Made by a program: the position numbers and the translations under genes. From CATQHQ01 sp965243805 (lineage in GTDB: Bacteria > Gemmatimonadota > Gemmatimonadetes > Longimicrobiales > Gaopeijiaceae), in the NCBI GenBank assembly GCA_965243805.1, contig OZ251577.1, positions 1 to 64,000 on the forward strand: DNA of 64,000 bases, written 5' to 3'. Below are positions 34,901-40,819 of the stretch, in pieces. Each line of letters begins with the position of its first letter. The first letter of the stretch is position 1. Below the pieces are notes generated by a model. It had not been told where the DNA came from, did not search any database, and was given only the letters and a program-made list of their open reading frames with translations.

Positions 34901-36971
34901 CCACCGAGTGGGTCGCCGTGCCCGAGCGCCCGTCTGCCACCGTCGCGTGGATCCGCCTGCCGCTCTCCGCGCTCAGCTTCACGTCGAACGTCAGCGTGGT
35001 CGTCGTCCCCTCCGCGCCCTCCGTCACGCTCGGCGAGTTGATCGACGCCGTGGGCGCAGCGTCGTCGTCGGTGATCCTGACGGTCACGGCGTTCGGGTTC
35101 GTCACCCCCTGCGCGTTCGTGGCAGTCCCGGTTACGGTCACCTGCTTGTCGGATTCGTCGGTGGTGTTGTCCACCGCCGTCAGCGTGACCGTGCCCGCGC
35201 TCGTCGAATCGCCCGCCGCGATCGTCAGCGTCTTGTTTGCGCTCAGCGTGAAGTCGGCCGAGTCCGCGTTGGAGCCCGCTGGCGTCGCCGCGACTGTGAT
35301 CGTCGTCGCCTGCACCGACGTGGGGCTCATCGTCGCCGTCACCGTGGTCGAGTTGTTCGCCCCGCTCTCGGTGATCGTCGTGCGTGACAGCACCAACTTC
35401 ACCTTCGGCGTCACCTCGTCCTCTTGGATCGTCAACGTCACGTCCGACGGGTTCGAGAGGCCCCCGATACTGTTCGACACCGTGCCCGACACCGTCACCT
35501 GCTTGTCGGGACCGTGCACGTCGTTGTCCACTGCCGTGACCCTGACCTCGTCCCCTGTGTTGGCCGTATCGCCCGCCGCAATCGTCAGCGTCTTGTTCGT
35601 GCTCAGCGTGAAGTCGCCTGCCGTCGCGTTCGTACCCGGGGCAGCCGAGATCGTCACGGTCGTCGCCGCGGCCGACGCCGCGCTGAGGTGCGCCCGCACT
35701 GCCGTCCACGTGGCACCCCCGCCCGCGCCCTCGGTCACCGACGACTGGCCCAGCACCAGCGTCACCGTTGGCGCGCCGTCGTCGTTCGTGATCGTCCCGG
35801 TCCCCGTCGCCGTCCCGATCGTCGCGTTGGTGGGCTGGCTCAGCGTCACAACCACCGTCTCGCCGGGCTCGTGCAAGGCGTCGCCGTTCACGGTCACGTT
35901 GACCGTTTTCAGCGTGTCGCCCGGAGCGAACCTCGCCAGCTCGGTCGAGAACGCAGCGTAGTCGACGTTCAGCGTCGCCGTTCCGGTGCGCGCGTCGGTG
36001 TACTTGACGGCCACCTGCTTGGCGCTCGCCGCACTCAGCTTGATCTGGAAGGCGAGGGCGGCCGTCTCGCCCGTCGCGCCTTCCGTCACGCTGGGTGACG
36101 AGATCGACACCGTCGGGAGCGGGTCGTCGTCGGTGATCGTTCCAGAGACCGTGGTCGACTGGATGTCGGCCCCGCTGAACGTCACCCTCACCGTCTCGTG
36201 GGGCTCGTCCAGGTCGTCGCCGTTGACCGTCACGCCGACCGTCTTGAGGGTCTCCCCTGCCGCGAACGTCAAGGTGTCCGGCGAGATGGCCGCGTAGTCC
36301 GTGCCCGACGTCGCCGTCCCGGTTCCCGCATCCGCGTACGCGATCTTCACCTGGCCCGTGGTGACCTGGGCCAAGTTCACGCTGAAAGTGAGGGTGGTCG
36401 TCGCGCCCGCGGCGCCCTCCGACACGCTGGGCGGCGAGATCGACACGCCCAGGAGGTCGTCGTTGGTGATCGTCCCGGTGCCCGTTCCGGCCGTCGACGA
36501 GATCGTGGCCCCCGGACTCGACCTAAAGAGCTCCAGCACCACCGTCTCGTCCGGCTCGAACGTGTTGTCGCCGCGGACCTGAATGGTCACCGACTTCAGC
36601 GTGTCGCCCGCCGGAAAGTCCAGCACCCAAGTGGGGGCAACAAGGTAGTCCGTGCCCGCAGTGGCGGTCCCCGTGCCCGCGTCCCGCACTCTCACCCGCT
36701 GCTGGCTGGTGCTCTCCGGCGTGAGCTTCACCTGGAAGGTCAGCGACGCCAACAGGTTGGGTCGCCCTTCGGCCACGCTGGGCGACGAGATCGAGAACAC
36801 GGGAGACGGATCCTGCGCCGCCGCTCGTTGCCCCGAGGCGAACCCAAGCGCGAGCGCCGCAAGGCCGAGTCCGAGCGCCAGCCGGGTGCCGAGCGTCAGC
36901 TGAGCTCCTGCGCTACCCCGCCCTGCTCCTGCGGCACTACCCCGCCGCCGCGCCTCCAAGCCCTTCCACAC
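22908..36971 (-). CDS. Giant Calx-beta repeat autotransporter-like surface protein
   Basis: About 4690 residues. A hydrophobic signal segment (LALGLGLAALALGFASG) is followed by 35 units of roughly 113 residues, each of Calx-beta type: SxSSPSVxEG near the start, GTATxGxDY, TLTFxxGxTLKT, GDDLDExNETVxVxL and TGTITDDD at the end. Next come a putative Ig/He_PIG domain (PPGLVFDPDARTVAGTPSAP) and a C-terminal beta-barrel of about 400 residues ending YNLRFKLELNR, so it probably transports itself across the outer membrane as an adhesin. Calx-beta units bind calcium; the acidic TDDD ends fit this. The start is uncertain: GTG at 36971 sits beside the predicted transcription start, and a TTG at 37043 would place the G tract inside the coding region. 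Confidence 0.88.
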   Translation of the reverse strand: MWKGLEARRRGSAAGAGRGSAGAQLTLGTRLALGLGLAALALGFASGQRAAAQDPSPVFSISSPSVAEGRPNLLASLTFQVKLTPESTSQQRVRVRDAGTGTATAGTDYLVAPTWVLDFPAGDTLKSVTIQVRGDNTFEPDETVVLELFRSSPGATISSTAGTGTGTITNDDLLGVSISPPSVSEGAAGATTTLTFSVNLAQVTTGQVKIAYADAGTGTATSGTDYAAISPDTLTFAAGETLKTVGVTVNGDDLDEPHETVRVTFSGADIQSTTVSGTITDDDPLPTVSISSPSVTEGATGETAALAFQIKLSAASAKQVAVKYTDARTGTATLNVDYAAFSTELARFAPGDTLKTVNVTVNGDALHEPGETVVVTLSQPTNATIGTATGTGTITNDDGAPTVTLVLGQSSVTEGAGGGATWTAVRAHLSAASAAATTVTISAAPGTNATAGDFTLSTNKTLTIAAGDTANTGDEVRVTAVDNDVHGPDKQVTVSGTVSNSIGGLSNPSDVTLTIQEDEVTPKVKLVLSRTTITESGANNSTTVTATMSPTSVQATTITVAATPAGSNADSADFTLSANKTLTIAAGDSTSAGTVTLTAVDNTTDESDKQVTVTGTATNAQGVTNPNAVTVRITDDDAAPTASINSPSVTEGAEGTTTTLTFDVKLSAESGRRIHATVADGRSGTATHSVDYSIFSDVTLTFEPGDTLKTFGVTVRGDDVDEPNETIVVTLRVGTTRYGSGTGTITDDDAPPTVTLSLDQSTINEAGANSTHVRASLSGTSSEATTVTVSAAPGTGADSSDFTLSTNKTLTIAAGRTGSASTVTISAVDNAVDDPDREVTVSGTVSNSLGGYANPGNVTLTIRDDEATPRVMLVLSRTTLTESGTNNSATVTATMTPPSVQATTITVAVSTGSNADSGDFTLSANKTLTIAAGDSTSTGTVTLTAVDNALDERDKSLSVTATATNAQGVTNPRAVAVLITDDDAAPTVSINSPSVAEGATGTQTTLTFEVKLSTESGKRIHATVGDGRSGTATYSADYSIFSDATLTFQPGDTLKTFGVTVRGDNVDEPNETIVVTLRVGTTTYDSGTGTITDDDDPPRVTLSLRQTAIDEGGTGITSTRAEAALSGTASVATTVTVSAAPGTGADSADFTLSANKTLTIAAGQTRSTGTVTISAVDNAVDDPNRQVTVSGTVSNSLGGYSNPGDLTLTIRDDETTPTVTLVLSRTALAESGTNNSATVTATMSPPSVQATTITVAVSAGTDAEAADFTLSANKTLTIAAGDSTSTGTVTLTAVDNALDERQKHLSVTATATNAQGVTNPAAVAVTITDDDGEPSLSISSPSVAEGAAGSTTTLTFEVKLSAESGKQVTVAWADAGSGTATSGTDYAAFAGGTLTFAPGDTLKDVAVTVNGDVIDELNETVEVTLSGATNATISTATGTGTITDDDGQPSLSISSPSVTEGAAGSSATLSFEVKLTPESGKQVTVTWADAASGTATSGTDYAALAGGTLTFSAGETLKTVAVTVNGDDLDEPNETVEVTLSGATNATISTATGTGTITDDDGQPSLSISSPSVTEGAAGSTTTMSFEVKLTPESGRQVTVAWADAGSGTATSGTDYAALAGGTLTFAAGDTLKTVAVTVSGDDLDEPNETVEVTLSGATNAAISTATGTGTITDDDGQPSLSISSPSVTEGAAGSTATLTFEVMLVPESGQQVTVAWGDAGSGTATSGTDYAALAGGTLTFAAGDTLKTVAVTVNGDDLDEPNETVEVALSGATNATISTATGTGTITDDDGQPSLSISSPSVTEGAAGSTTTMSFEVKLSAESGKQVTVTWADAASGTATSGTDYAALVGGTLTFAAGDTLKTVSVTVNGDDLDESNETVEVALSGATNAAISTATGTGTITDDDGQPSLSISSPSVTEGAAGSTAMLTFEVKLSAESGKQVTVGWADAASGTATSGTDYAALAGGTLTFATGDTLRTVAVTVNGDDLDESNETVEVALSGATNATISTATGTGTITDDDGQPSLSISSPSVTEGAAGSTTTMSFDVKLSAESGKQVTVGWADAGSGTATSGSDYAALAGGTLTFATGDTLKTVSVTVNGDDLDEPNETVEVTLSGATNAAISTATGTGMITDDDGQPSLSISSPTVTEGAAGSTTTMSFDVKLSAESGKQVTVTWTDAGSGTATSGTDYAALAGGTLTFAAGDTLKTVSVTVNGDDLDESNETVEVALSGATNAAISTATGTGTITDDDGQPSLSISSPSVTEGAAGSTTTMSFEVKLSVESGRQVTVTWADAASGTATSGTDYAALVGGTLTFAAGDTLKTVAVTVNGDDLDESNETVEVTLSGAMNATISTATGTGTITDDDGQPSLSISSPSVTEGAAGSTSTLTFEVKLSAESGQQVTVTWADAGSGTATSGTDYTALADGTLTFAAGDTLKTVAVTVNGDDLDEPNETVEVTLSNATNATISTATGTGTITDDDGQPSLSISSPSVTEGAAGSTSTLTFEVKLSAESGKQVTVTWADAGSGTAASGTDYAALAGGTLTFATGDTLMTVAVTVNGDDLDESNETVEVALSGATNATISTATGTGTITDDDGQPSLSISSPSVTEGAAGSTTTMSFEVKLTPESGRQVTVTWADAASGTATSGTDYAALAGGTLTFTAGDTLKTVSVTVNGDDLDESNETVEVALSGATNATISTATGTGTITDDDGQPSLSISSPSVTEGATGSTTTMSFEVKLTPESGRQVTVTWADAASGTATSGTDYAALAGGTLTFTAGDTLKTVSVTVNGDDLDESNETVEVALSGATNATISTATGTGTITDDDGQPSLSISSPSVTEGAAGSTATLTFEVKLAPESGQQVTVAWADAGSGTATSGTDYAAVVGGTLTFAAGDTLKTVAVTVNGDDLDEPNETVEVALSGATDATISTATGTGTITDDDGQPSLSISSPSVTEGAAGSTATLTFEVKLTPESGRQVTVAWADAGSGTATSGTDYAAVVGGTLTFAAGDTLKTVAVTVNGDDLDESNETVEVALSGATNATIGTATGTGTITDDDGQPSLSISSPSVTEGAAGSTSTLTFEVKLVPESGQQVTVAWADAGSGTATSGTDYAAITGGTLTFAAGDTLKTIAVTVNGDDLDEPNETVEVALSGATDATISTATGTGTITDDDGQPSLSISSPSVTEGAAGSTATLTFEVKLTPESGQQVTVAWADAGSGTATSGTDYTALAGGTLTFAAGDTLKTIAVTINGDDLDESNETVEITLSGATNATIATATGTGTITDDDDPRPQSELFIDSPSVTEGGTGSTPTMRFTVRLRPASVEQVQVDYADARTGTATPGLDYEPIDGGTLTFAAGETTATVAVTVVGDEDDEGNETVVLALSAPQNAIVRTATGTGTIVDDEDQQPVPTVLIDSPAVRESQDGTGSTLVYRVALSPASEDTVIVGYADSGTGTATPGLDYEPINEGTLVFEPGATLRTVEVSVIDDQEVEPSETVVLALQGSRNASLVSSTGRGVIEDDDVPVLSIDSPRIREGDFGSTTLAFTVALSPPSYQSVEVSYADARTGTAAPGVDYEEVAPGTLTFAPGDTGKTIEVTVLGDLLDEDDETVVLSLADAVNAQIAGAAGGAATGGSPGRGTILDDDGAPTLSINNSPSATEGDPGETTALSFTVVLTGATTKQVTVQYADAGTGTATPGIDYEEIAPGTLTFAPGDSAKTIEATVLGDGVDEHDETVVLSLADPVNAELDDPANAGTASIGRGPAGSGTILDDDAMPTLSINSPSATEGGPGETTVLSFTVALSAPSGRSVTVRYADTGTGTATPGTDYEEVARGTLTFAPGDTARTIEVAVLGDALDEPDETIVLSLTDPGNAQLGEAANAMTATAANAIAANAANALAATADKTAAGTGTILDDDAAPALSINSPSATEGGPGETTVLSFAVALSAPSGRSVTVQYADVGTGTATPGADYEEVAPGTLTFALGDTARTIEVAVLGDALDEPDETVVLSLTDPVNAELASPVNAGTGSVGRAAKGTGTIQDDDAPPIVRADSPNIQEGDNGHSRLVFSVTLDRPSGLPTTVECTDTGTGTATAGEDYVEMPPTTLAFAPGETRKTCEVLVVGDQSHEADETVIIRMTMPLPGGAQEETATGTILNDDIDLRPSFGEAVVPSQRWFEDRPIATLRLPEAQGGNGRLTYVLSPAPPPGLVFDPDARTVAGTPSAPTPKTAYAYTATDEDGDADTLSFVVEVVGAEETSRRLDAVNRAVLPEVARSWASVVSDAVAGRIAQSNQSGVGRARGPGAWAHGDYRRTSGSGLGVASPSSGAGAFPLDWSGESSTAAAGLDVGIGSSFTAGLAASRLDASFDYDVTSDGRPISGVHDTRITGLHPYLGWSGAGGSRVWAVAGFATSDVVVLDEEAGRQSSEASARMMASGASLRLLHGGAGTLEVIADGQSARFHLEGNGDQMNALEVGVHRLRLSLAAARTFTAGSATLTPSVGVGVRYDGGDGLTGTGMEAGGGVALAAWDSRLRLEAAGHAVLNGDGGLREWGAAGALRVAPRTSGHGLSVRLEPAWGLGQGGAGQLWRQEQGGAGASPASSATAHLHAARLNAARLNAEVAYGLPVPLHRFSTEALLTPYAAVGSSQGVDGQGERFRFGARIRTPPSLGIGAGLEAAYPGYNLRFKLELNR
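27114..32978 (-). repeat. 17 tandem 345-bp Calx-beta coding units
   Basis: Seventeen consecutive units of exactly 345 bp (115 codons) lie in the giant gene, each beginning with G(Q/E)PSLSISSP. Unit differences are mosaic: the same alternatives (for example KLTPESG, KLSAESG, KLVPESG; WADAGSG or WADAASG) recur in different combinations, as expected from gene conversion between units. Units outside this block vary in length and sequence. Confidence 0.95.
33000..35060 (-). repeat. About 1,038-bp three-unit super-repeat, two copies
   Basis: Approximate limits. A triad of unit types (VTLVLSRT..., then APTxSINSPS..., then TVTLSLxQ...) occurs twice in a row, about 1,038 bp apart as measured at TGGGCGC near 34013 and 35051, followed by one more first-type unit. 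The mixed triad was duplicated as a block before the 345-bp units were amplified. Confidence 0.7.
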
Positions 36972-36975
36972 GGTT

Positions 36976-37004
36976 GCAATAACGTACGTCTTGTGCACTG
37001 TCAA
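36976..37004 (-). promoter_or_regulatory. Putative promoter of the giant surface-protein gene
   Basis: TTGACA (37004-36999), 17 bp, TATTGC (36981-36976) on the minus strand. The predicted start of transcription falls at or next to the GTG at 36971, so the mRNA may be nearly leaderless. The -35 box touches the 26-base homopolymer. Confidence 0.5.
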
Positions 37005-37030
37005 GGGGGGGGGGGGGGGGGGGGGGGGGG
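37005..37030. repeat. Homopolymer of 26 G (C on the coding strand)
   Basis: An uninterrupted run of 26 G on the plus strand, immediately upstream of the TTGACA box for the giant surface-protein gene. Homopolymers of this size change length by slipped-strand mispairing. If translation began at the TTG at 37043, the tract would encode eight prolines and length changes would shift the frame; if it begins downstream, they would move upstream DNA relative to the promoter. The exact length in an assembly is also error-prone. Confidence 0.9.
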
Positions 37031-37115
37031 CAAGTACTCGCAAGACGCCGACTCCCCGCGCGTCCCAACCCCAGCAACCGAACCTGTTCCCGATCCCGCC
37101 CGGCGAGCCGCTTCA

Positions 37116-37144
37116 TGTCACAGAAGATGCACCGCCGTGTGACA
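37116..37144. promoter_or_regulatory. TGTCACA-N15-TGTGACA dyad
   Basis: A perfect 7-bp inverted repeat (37116-37122 and 37138-37144) in the otherwise gene-free stretch 37045-37234, upstream of the giant gene. TGTGAC also recurs in the tandem repeats before the VPS10-like gene. It could be an operator; no regulator is identified. Confidence 0.35.
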
Positions 37145-37234
37145 CCAACGCAACAAGAATCACCGCCCGCCGAGCGGTGGACCCCGGGCCTCGCTCCGCG
37201 GCGTCCGCCCCTAACTCATTGAAGCCGCTTGACC

Positions 37235-37267
37235 TAGGAGATCACTAGGAGATCACTAGGAGATCAC
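37235..37267. repeat. Three tandem 11-bp repeats over a stop codon
   Basis: TAGGAGATCAC occurs three times head to tail. On the minus strand the repeat carries the final Val-Ile-Ser codons and the TAG stop of the VPS10-like gene, and the extra copies supply further stops in other frames. Confidence 0.9.
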
Positions 37268-40200
37268 GCCCACTCCAAGCGCCTGGAGACGACGGTTGAA
37301 CTCGGCCAAGTCGTCGCCCAACAACTCCTCCATCTCGCCTCGGATGCGGAGCAGCCGCTCCCGGAGGACCGCGTGGACTTGGGCCTGCTGGTCGGTGGGA
37401 GGGAAGTCGCCCACCGAGACCGTCGTGAAGAGGTAGCCCAGGCGCTCCACCAAGCGCGTCGGGTAGCGGATGCCGTCCTGCCCGGTGCCGGTGGCGCGCA
37501 TCTGGAAGAGGCCCTGCTCCGCCGCGATCATCCGCTGGTCCAGGGAGTCGGCGGCGGCGGCCATCGCTCGGCTCGCGTCGTCGTCGCGCCCCTCCAGCAC
37601 CGCCTTGGCGTCCAGGATTTGGCGTCGCGCCCACTCCACCCGGTTGATCAGCTCCGCCGCCGCCTCGTAGTCGGCGCGGATCTCGCCGAGCATGGCCAGC
37701 TGGGCCTGGATGTCGGCCACCGTCCCCTCCGAGTGGGGGTCCTTTCGCACTTGCAGGGTCTGCATAAGGGCTCCCGGCTCGGAGGACGGGTCGGAGGACG
37801 AGCCCGAGGACGGGTCCCCCGACTCGCCGCCGACCCTCAGCGTGACCGTGTATTCGCCCGGAGGCTGGAGGACCACGGCCGCGCCGCCACCGCCTGGGCC
37901 GCCCAGCACACCGGGCAGCGGGCGCCACCGCTCGTCGCCCAACTCGATGTCGTCGGCGTAGAGCGGCTTGGTGCGCAGCCTGATCTCGGTGGCGGGCTCG
38001 CCGTTCAGGTCCCACCAGACCCGGTTCACGCCAGCGTCGCTCGTGCCCTCCAGCGTCCGCACCACATCCCCCACGGCGTTGGCGATCTCCACCGTCACGC
38101 TGTCGTCCGTCCCCTCGGCGAGCCAGTAGTTGATCGACGCGCCGTAGGGCGGGTTCTCGCCGTCCGACTGGTCGTCGAACATGGCGAACGGCTCGGAGAC
38201 GGGGCGGAACCTGTAGGCGGGCCGAGGAGCGAAGAGGTGGACGGGCGCGGCGGCAACTTCGGCGTCGAGCTGCTGGAGCGGCGTCACGTCGTCCAGTATC
38301 CAGAAGCCGCGGCCGTACGTGCCGATCACCAGGTCGTCGAAGTGCTCCTGCACCACCAGCCCGTACATGGGCGCGTGAGGAAGGTTGCCGCCGTGAAGGG
38401 ACTGCCAGCGCTCCCCGTCGTCGAACGACACGTAGAGCGACGCTTCCGTGCCCAGGTAGAGCAAGCCGGGCCGCACCGGGTCCTCGTGAATGCTGCGCGT
38501 GTAGCTGAGGACGCCGTCGTCGATCCCGTCGGTGATCTTGGTCCAGCTCGCCCCGTAGTCGCTGGTGCGGTAGGCGTGAGCCTCGAAGCCGCCCACCTGA
38601 TGGTGTTCGACCACCATGTACGCCTTGCCCGGGGCGAAGCGCGACGCGTCGATCCCCCGCACCACGCCGTCGGGGGGCAGGTCCGGGATGTTCTCGGTGA
38701 CGTTGGTCCAGGTGGCACCGCCGTCGCGGCTGACGTGCATCAGGCCGTCGTTGGTGCCCGCCCAGAAGACGCCCGGCTCCAGGGGCGACTCGTCGAAGGC
38801 GTAGATCACGCAGCAGTACTCCACGCCGATGTTGTCGGGGGTGAGGCCGCCGCTGATCCCCATCCGCGACCGGTTGTTGGTGGTCAGGTCCGGGCTGATC
38901 TCCTGCCAGCTCTGGCCGCCGTTGGTGGTGCGGTGGACGTGTTGGCTGGTCACGTAGACGGTGTTGTTGTCGTGGGGGGAGATCAGAAGCGGGAACGTCC
39001 ACTGGAAGCGGTAGCGCAGGCTGTCGGCGGGCTGGCCAATCGTGGACTCGGGCCACACCTCCACCTCCCGGTACTGGCGAGTGCGCGCGTCCCAGCGAGA
39101 CACGATCCCGCCCCCGCCGCCGGCCCCGGATGCGCTGGACCAGACGATGTTGTGGTCCGTCGGGTCGGGCGTGGCGAACCCCGACTCGCCCCCGCCCACG
39201 GTGTGCCACATGCCCCGTGGGATGCCGCCCAGGAAGAGTCCGCCCGTACGGCTATTGCTGGGACCGCGGGTGGAGGGCCCGTCCTGGCGGTTCCCCATGA
39301 CGTTGTACGGCACCGCGTTGTCCACGGTCACGTGGTACATCTGGGCGATGGGAAGCTGCTGGCGGTACCACGTCTTGCCCCGGTTGCGGGAGATGGCGAT
39401 CCCGCCGTCGCCGGCCACGATCTGCCGGTCGCCGTCGCCCGGGTCGATCCACATGTCGTGGTGGTCCCACGTCGGGCCTTGCAGGAACGGCGCTGCCGAG
39501 GAGGTGACGCCGCCGTCCAGCGTGATGCTGTACGCCGCGGCCAGGAAGTACGCTTCGTCGGCATCGTCGGGGTTGGCTTCGCAGCGGGTGTAGTAGGCGG
39601 TGCGGCCCGCCAAGTCCCGGTCGTAGCTGGTCAGTGCCCATTGGCGGCCGCCGTCGTCGGAGCGCCAGAGCTCGCCACCGTCGGTGTCGCCGCCCTCCCA
39701 GGGCACGCCGTCCCCGGTTTCGATGAGCGCGTAGATGCGGTCCGGGTCGTCGGCGCTCATGCAGAGCGCGATCTTGCCGATCTCCCGGGTGGGCAGGCCG
39801 TTCCCCTCCAGCCGGGTCCAGGTGGCGCCGGCGTCGCGGGAGACGTGGATCGCGCTGCCGGGGCCGCCCGAGGTGCGGGTCCAGGTGCGGATGGCGATCT
39901 GCCAGGTGCCGGCGAAGAGGGTGCGAGGGTTGGACGGGTCCATGACCAGGTCGCTGGCGCCCGTCTCCTCGTCCACGTAGAGGATGTGCTCCCAGGTGGC
40001 GCCGCCGTCCATGGTGCGGTAGACGCCCCGCTCGCGCTGCGGCGCGTAGCCGTGGCCGATCGCCGCCGTGTACACCACGTCCGGGTTGGTCGGGTGCACT
40101 ATGATTCGGCTGATCCGCCCGGTCCCCTCCAAGCCCATGTGCGTCCAGCTCTCGCCGGCGTCCTCCGACTTCCACACGCCGTTGCCGATCGAGACGTTGG

Positions 40201-40567
40201 AGCGGATGAAGGGCTCGCCGGTCCCCGCCCAGACGATGTTGGGGTCGGACGGCGCGACTTCCACCTCTCCCACCGCGTGCACCGGCTGGTCGTCGAAGAC
40301 CGGTCGCCAGTTGACGCCCCCGTCCTCCGTCTTCCAGAGCCCGCCCGACGCCGCACCTGCGTAGTAGGTGAGCGGATCGCCCACCACCCCTGCCACCGAC
40401 GTGACCCGGTTCCCCACCGGCCCGATGTGACGGAACTTCATCGCTTGGAGGGCGGAGGTGGGGATGTCCTGAGCGGCGGCGGGTGCGGTCGGCGCCCAGC
40501 CGAAGGCGAGAGCGAGTGCGACCGCGAGGGAGGCCGAGCGACGACGGTGGACGATCACATTACCCAT
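37256..40567 (-). CDS. VPS10/sortilin-like beta-propeller exported protein
   Basis: A 1103-residue protein with a signal peptide (LAVALALAFGWAPTAPAAAQ). It contains many BNR/Asp-box-type blades: SGGLWKTEDGGVNW, GVWKSEDAGESW, GVYRTMDGGATW, IHVSRDAGATWTR, LWRSDDGGRQW, VHRTTNGGQSW, HVSRDGGATWTN and YRTSDYGASWTK. This is the sortilin/VPS10-type propeller that large exported glycosidase-like proteins of soil and marine bacteria carry. The last 250 residues form a beta domain and a helical tail. No sialidase catalytic set is apparent, so I give no enzymatic role. The ATG at 40567 is preceded by AAAGGAAAGG; the TTG one codon upstream is less likely. Confidence 0.88.
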   Translation of the reverse strand: MGNVIVHRRRSASLAVALALAFGWAPTAPAAAQDIPTSALQAMKFRHIGPVGNRVTSVAGVVGDPLTYYAGAASGGLWKTEDGGVNWRPVFDDQPVHAVGEVEVAPSDPNIVWAGTGEPFIRSNVSIGNGVWKSEDAGESWTHMGLEGTGRISRIIVHPTNPDVVYTAAIGHGYAPQRERGVYRTMDGGATWEHILYVDEETGASDLVMDPSNPRTLFAGTWQIAIRTWTRTSGGPGSAIHVSRDAGATWTRLEGNGLPTREIGKIALCMSADDPDRIYALIETGDGVPWEGGDTDGGELWRSDDGGRQWALTSYDRDLAGRTAYYTRCEANPDDADEAYFLAAAYSITLDGGVTSSAAPFLQGPTWDHHDMWIDPGDGDRQIVAGDGGIAISRNRGKTWYRQQLPIAQMYHVTVDNAVPYNVMGNRQDGPSTRGPSNSRTGGLFLGGIPRGMWHTVGGGESGFATPDPTDHNIVWSSASGAGGGGGIVSRWDARTRQYREVEVWPESTIGQPADSLRYRFQWTFPLLISPHDNNTVYVTSQHVHRTTNGGQSWQEISPDLTTNNRSRMGISGGLTPDNIGVEYCCVIYAFDESPLEPGVFWAGTNDGLMHVSRDGGATWTNVTENIPDLPPDGVVRGIDASRFAPGKAYMVVEHHQVGGFEAHAYRTSDYGASWTKITDGIDDGVLSYTRSIHEDPVRPGLLYLGTEASLYVSFDDGERWQSLHGGNLPHAPMYGLVVQEHFDDLVIGTYGRGFWILDDVTPLQQLDAEVAAAPVHLFAPRPAYRFRPVSEPFAMFDDQSDGENPPYGASINYWLAEGTDDSVTVEIANAVGDVVRTLEGTSDAGVNRVWWDLNGEPATEIRLRTKPLYADDIELGDERWRPLPGVLGGPGGGGAAVVLQPPGEYTVTLRVGGESGDPSSGSSSDPSSEPGALMQTLQVRKDPHSEGTVADIQAQLAMLGEIRADYEAAAELINRVEWARRQILDAKAVLEGRDDDASRAMAAAADSLDQRMIAAEQGLFQMRATGTGQDGIRYPTRLVERLGYLFTTVSVGDFPPTDQQAQVHAVLRERLLRIRGEMEELLGDDLAEFNRRLQALGVGVIS

Positions 40568-40621
40568 CAACGATACCCTTTCCTTTGTGACGGCGGCTCG
40601 ACAACAGTGTGACAGCGGCTC

Positions 40622-40727
40622 GACGGCAGCTCGACCACAGTGTGACGGCGGCCTAACCAGTGTGACAGCGGCTTGACGGCAGCTCGACCACAGTGTGACG
40701 GCGGCCTAACCAGTGTGACAGCGGCTT
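40622..40727. repeat. 53-bp tandem repeat, two copies, with TGTGAC motifs
   Basis: Two identical 53-bp units begin GACGGCAGCTCGACC at 40622 and 40675, preceded by a partial unit from about 40592. Each unit carries two copies of CAGTGTGAC(A/G)GCGGC. They fill the space between the divergent VPS10-like and AAA_14 genes, a place for iterated protein binding sites. No promoter for the VPS10-like gene is otherwise recognised there. Confidence 0.85.
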
Positions 40728-40772
40728 GACGGCAGGCTAGCCACCTTCTTGGCCGGCGGCAAGCTTCCCCAG

Positions 40773-40819
40773 TTGACAATCCCCGATGAAATGTCCATTT
40801 TGCGAGTGAAAATGGACAT
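40773..40819 (+). promoter_or_regulatory. Promoter overlapped by a perfect 11-bp palindrome
   Basis: TTGACA (40773-40778), 17 bp, CATTTT (40796-40801). The -10 box lies inside ATGTCCATTTT (40791-40801), which with AAAATGGACAT (40809-40819) makes a perfect inverted repeat around a 7-bp spacer. A repressor bound here would block the promoter; the gene's own product is one candidate. Confidence 0.55.

Noticed and set aside
37373..40612. A 1,079-codon open frame antisense to the VPS10-like gene
   Set aside because: It is Arg/Val/Gly-rich shadow of a strongly supported gene on the other strand with BNR motifs and signal peptide.
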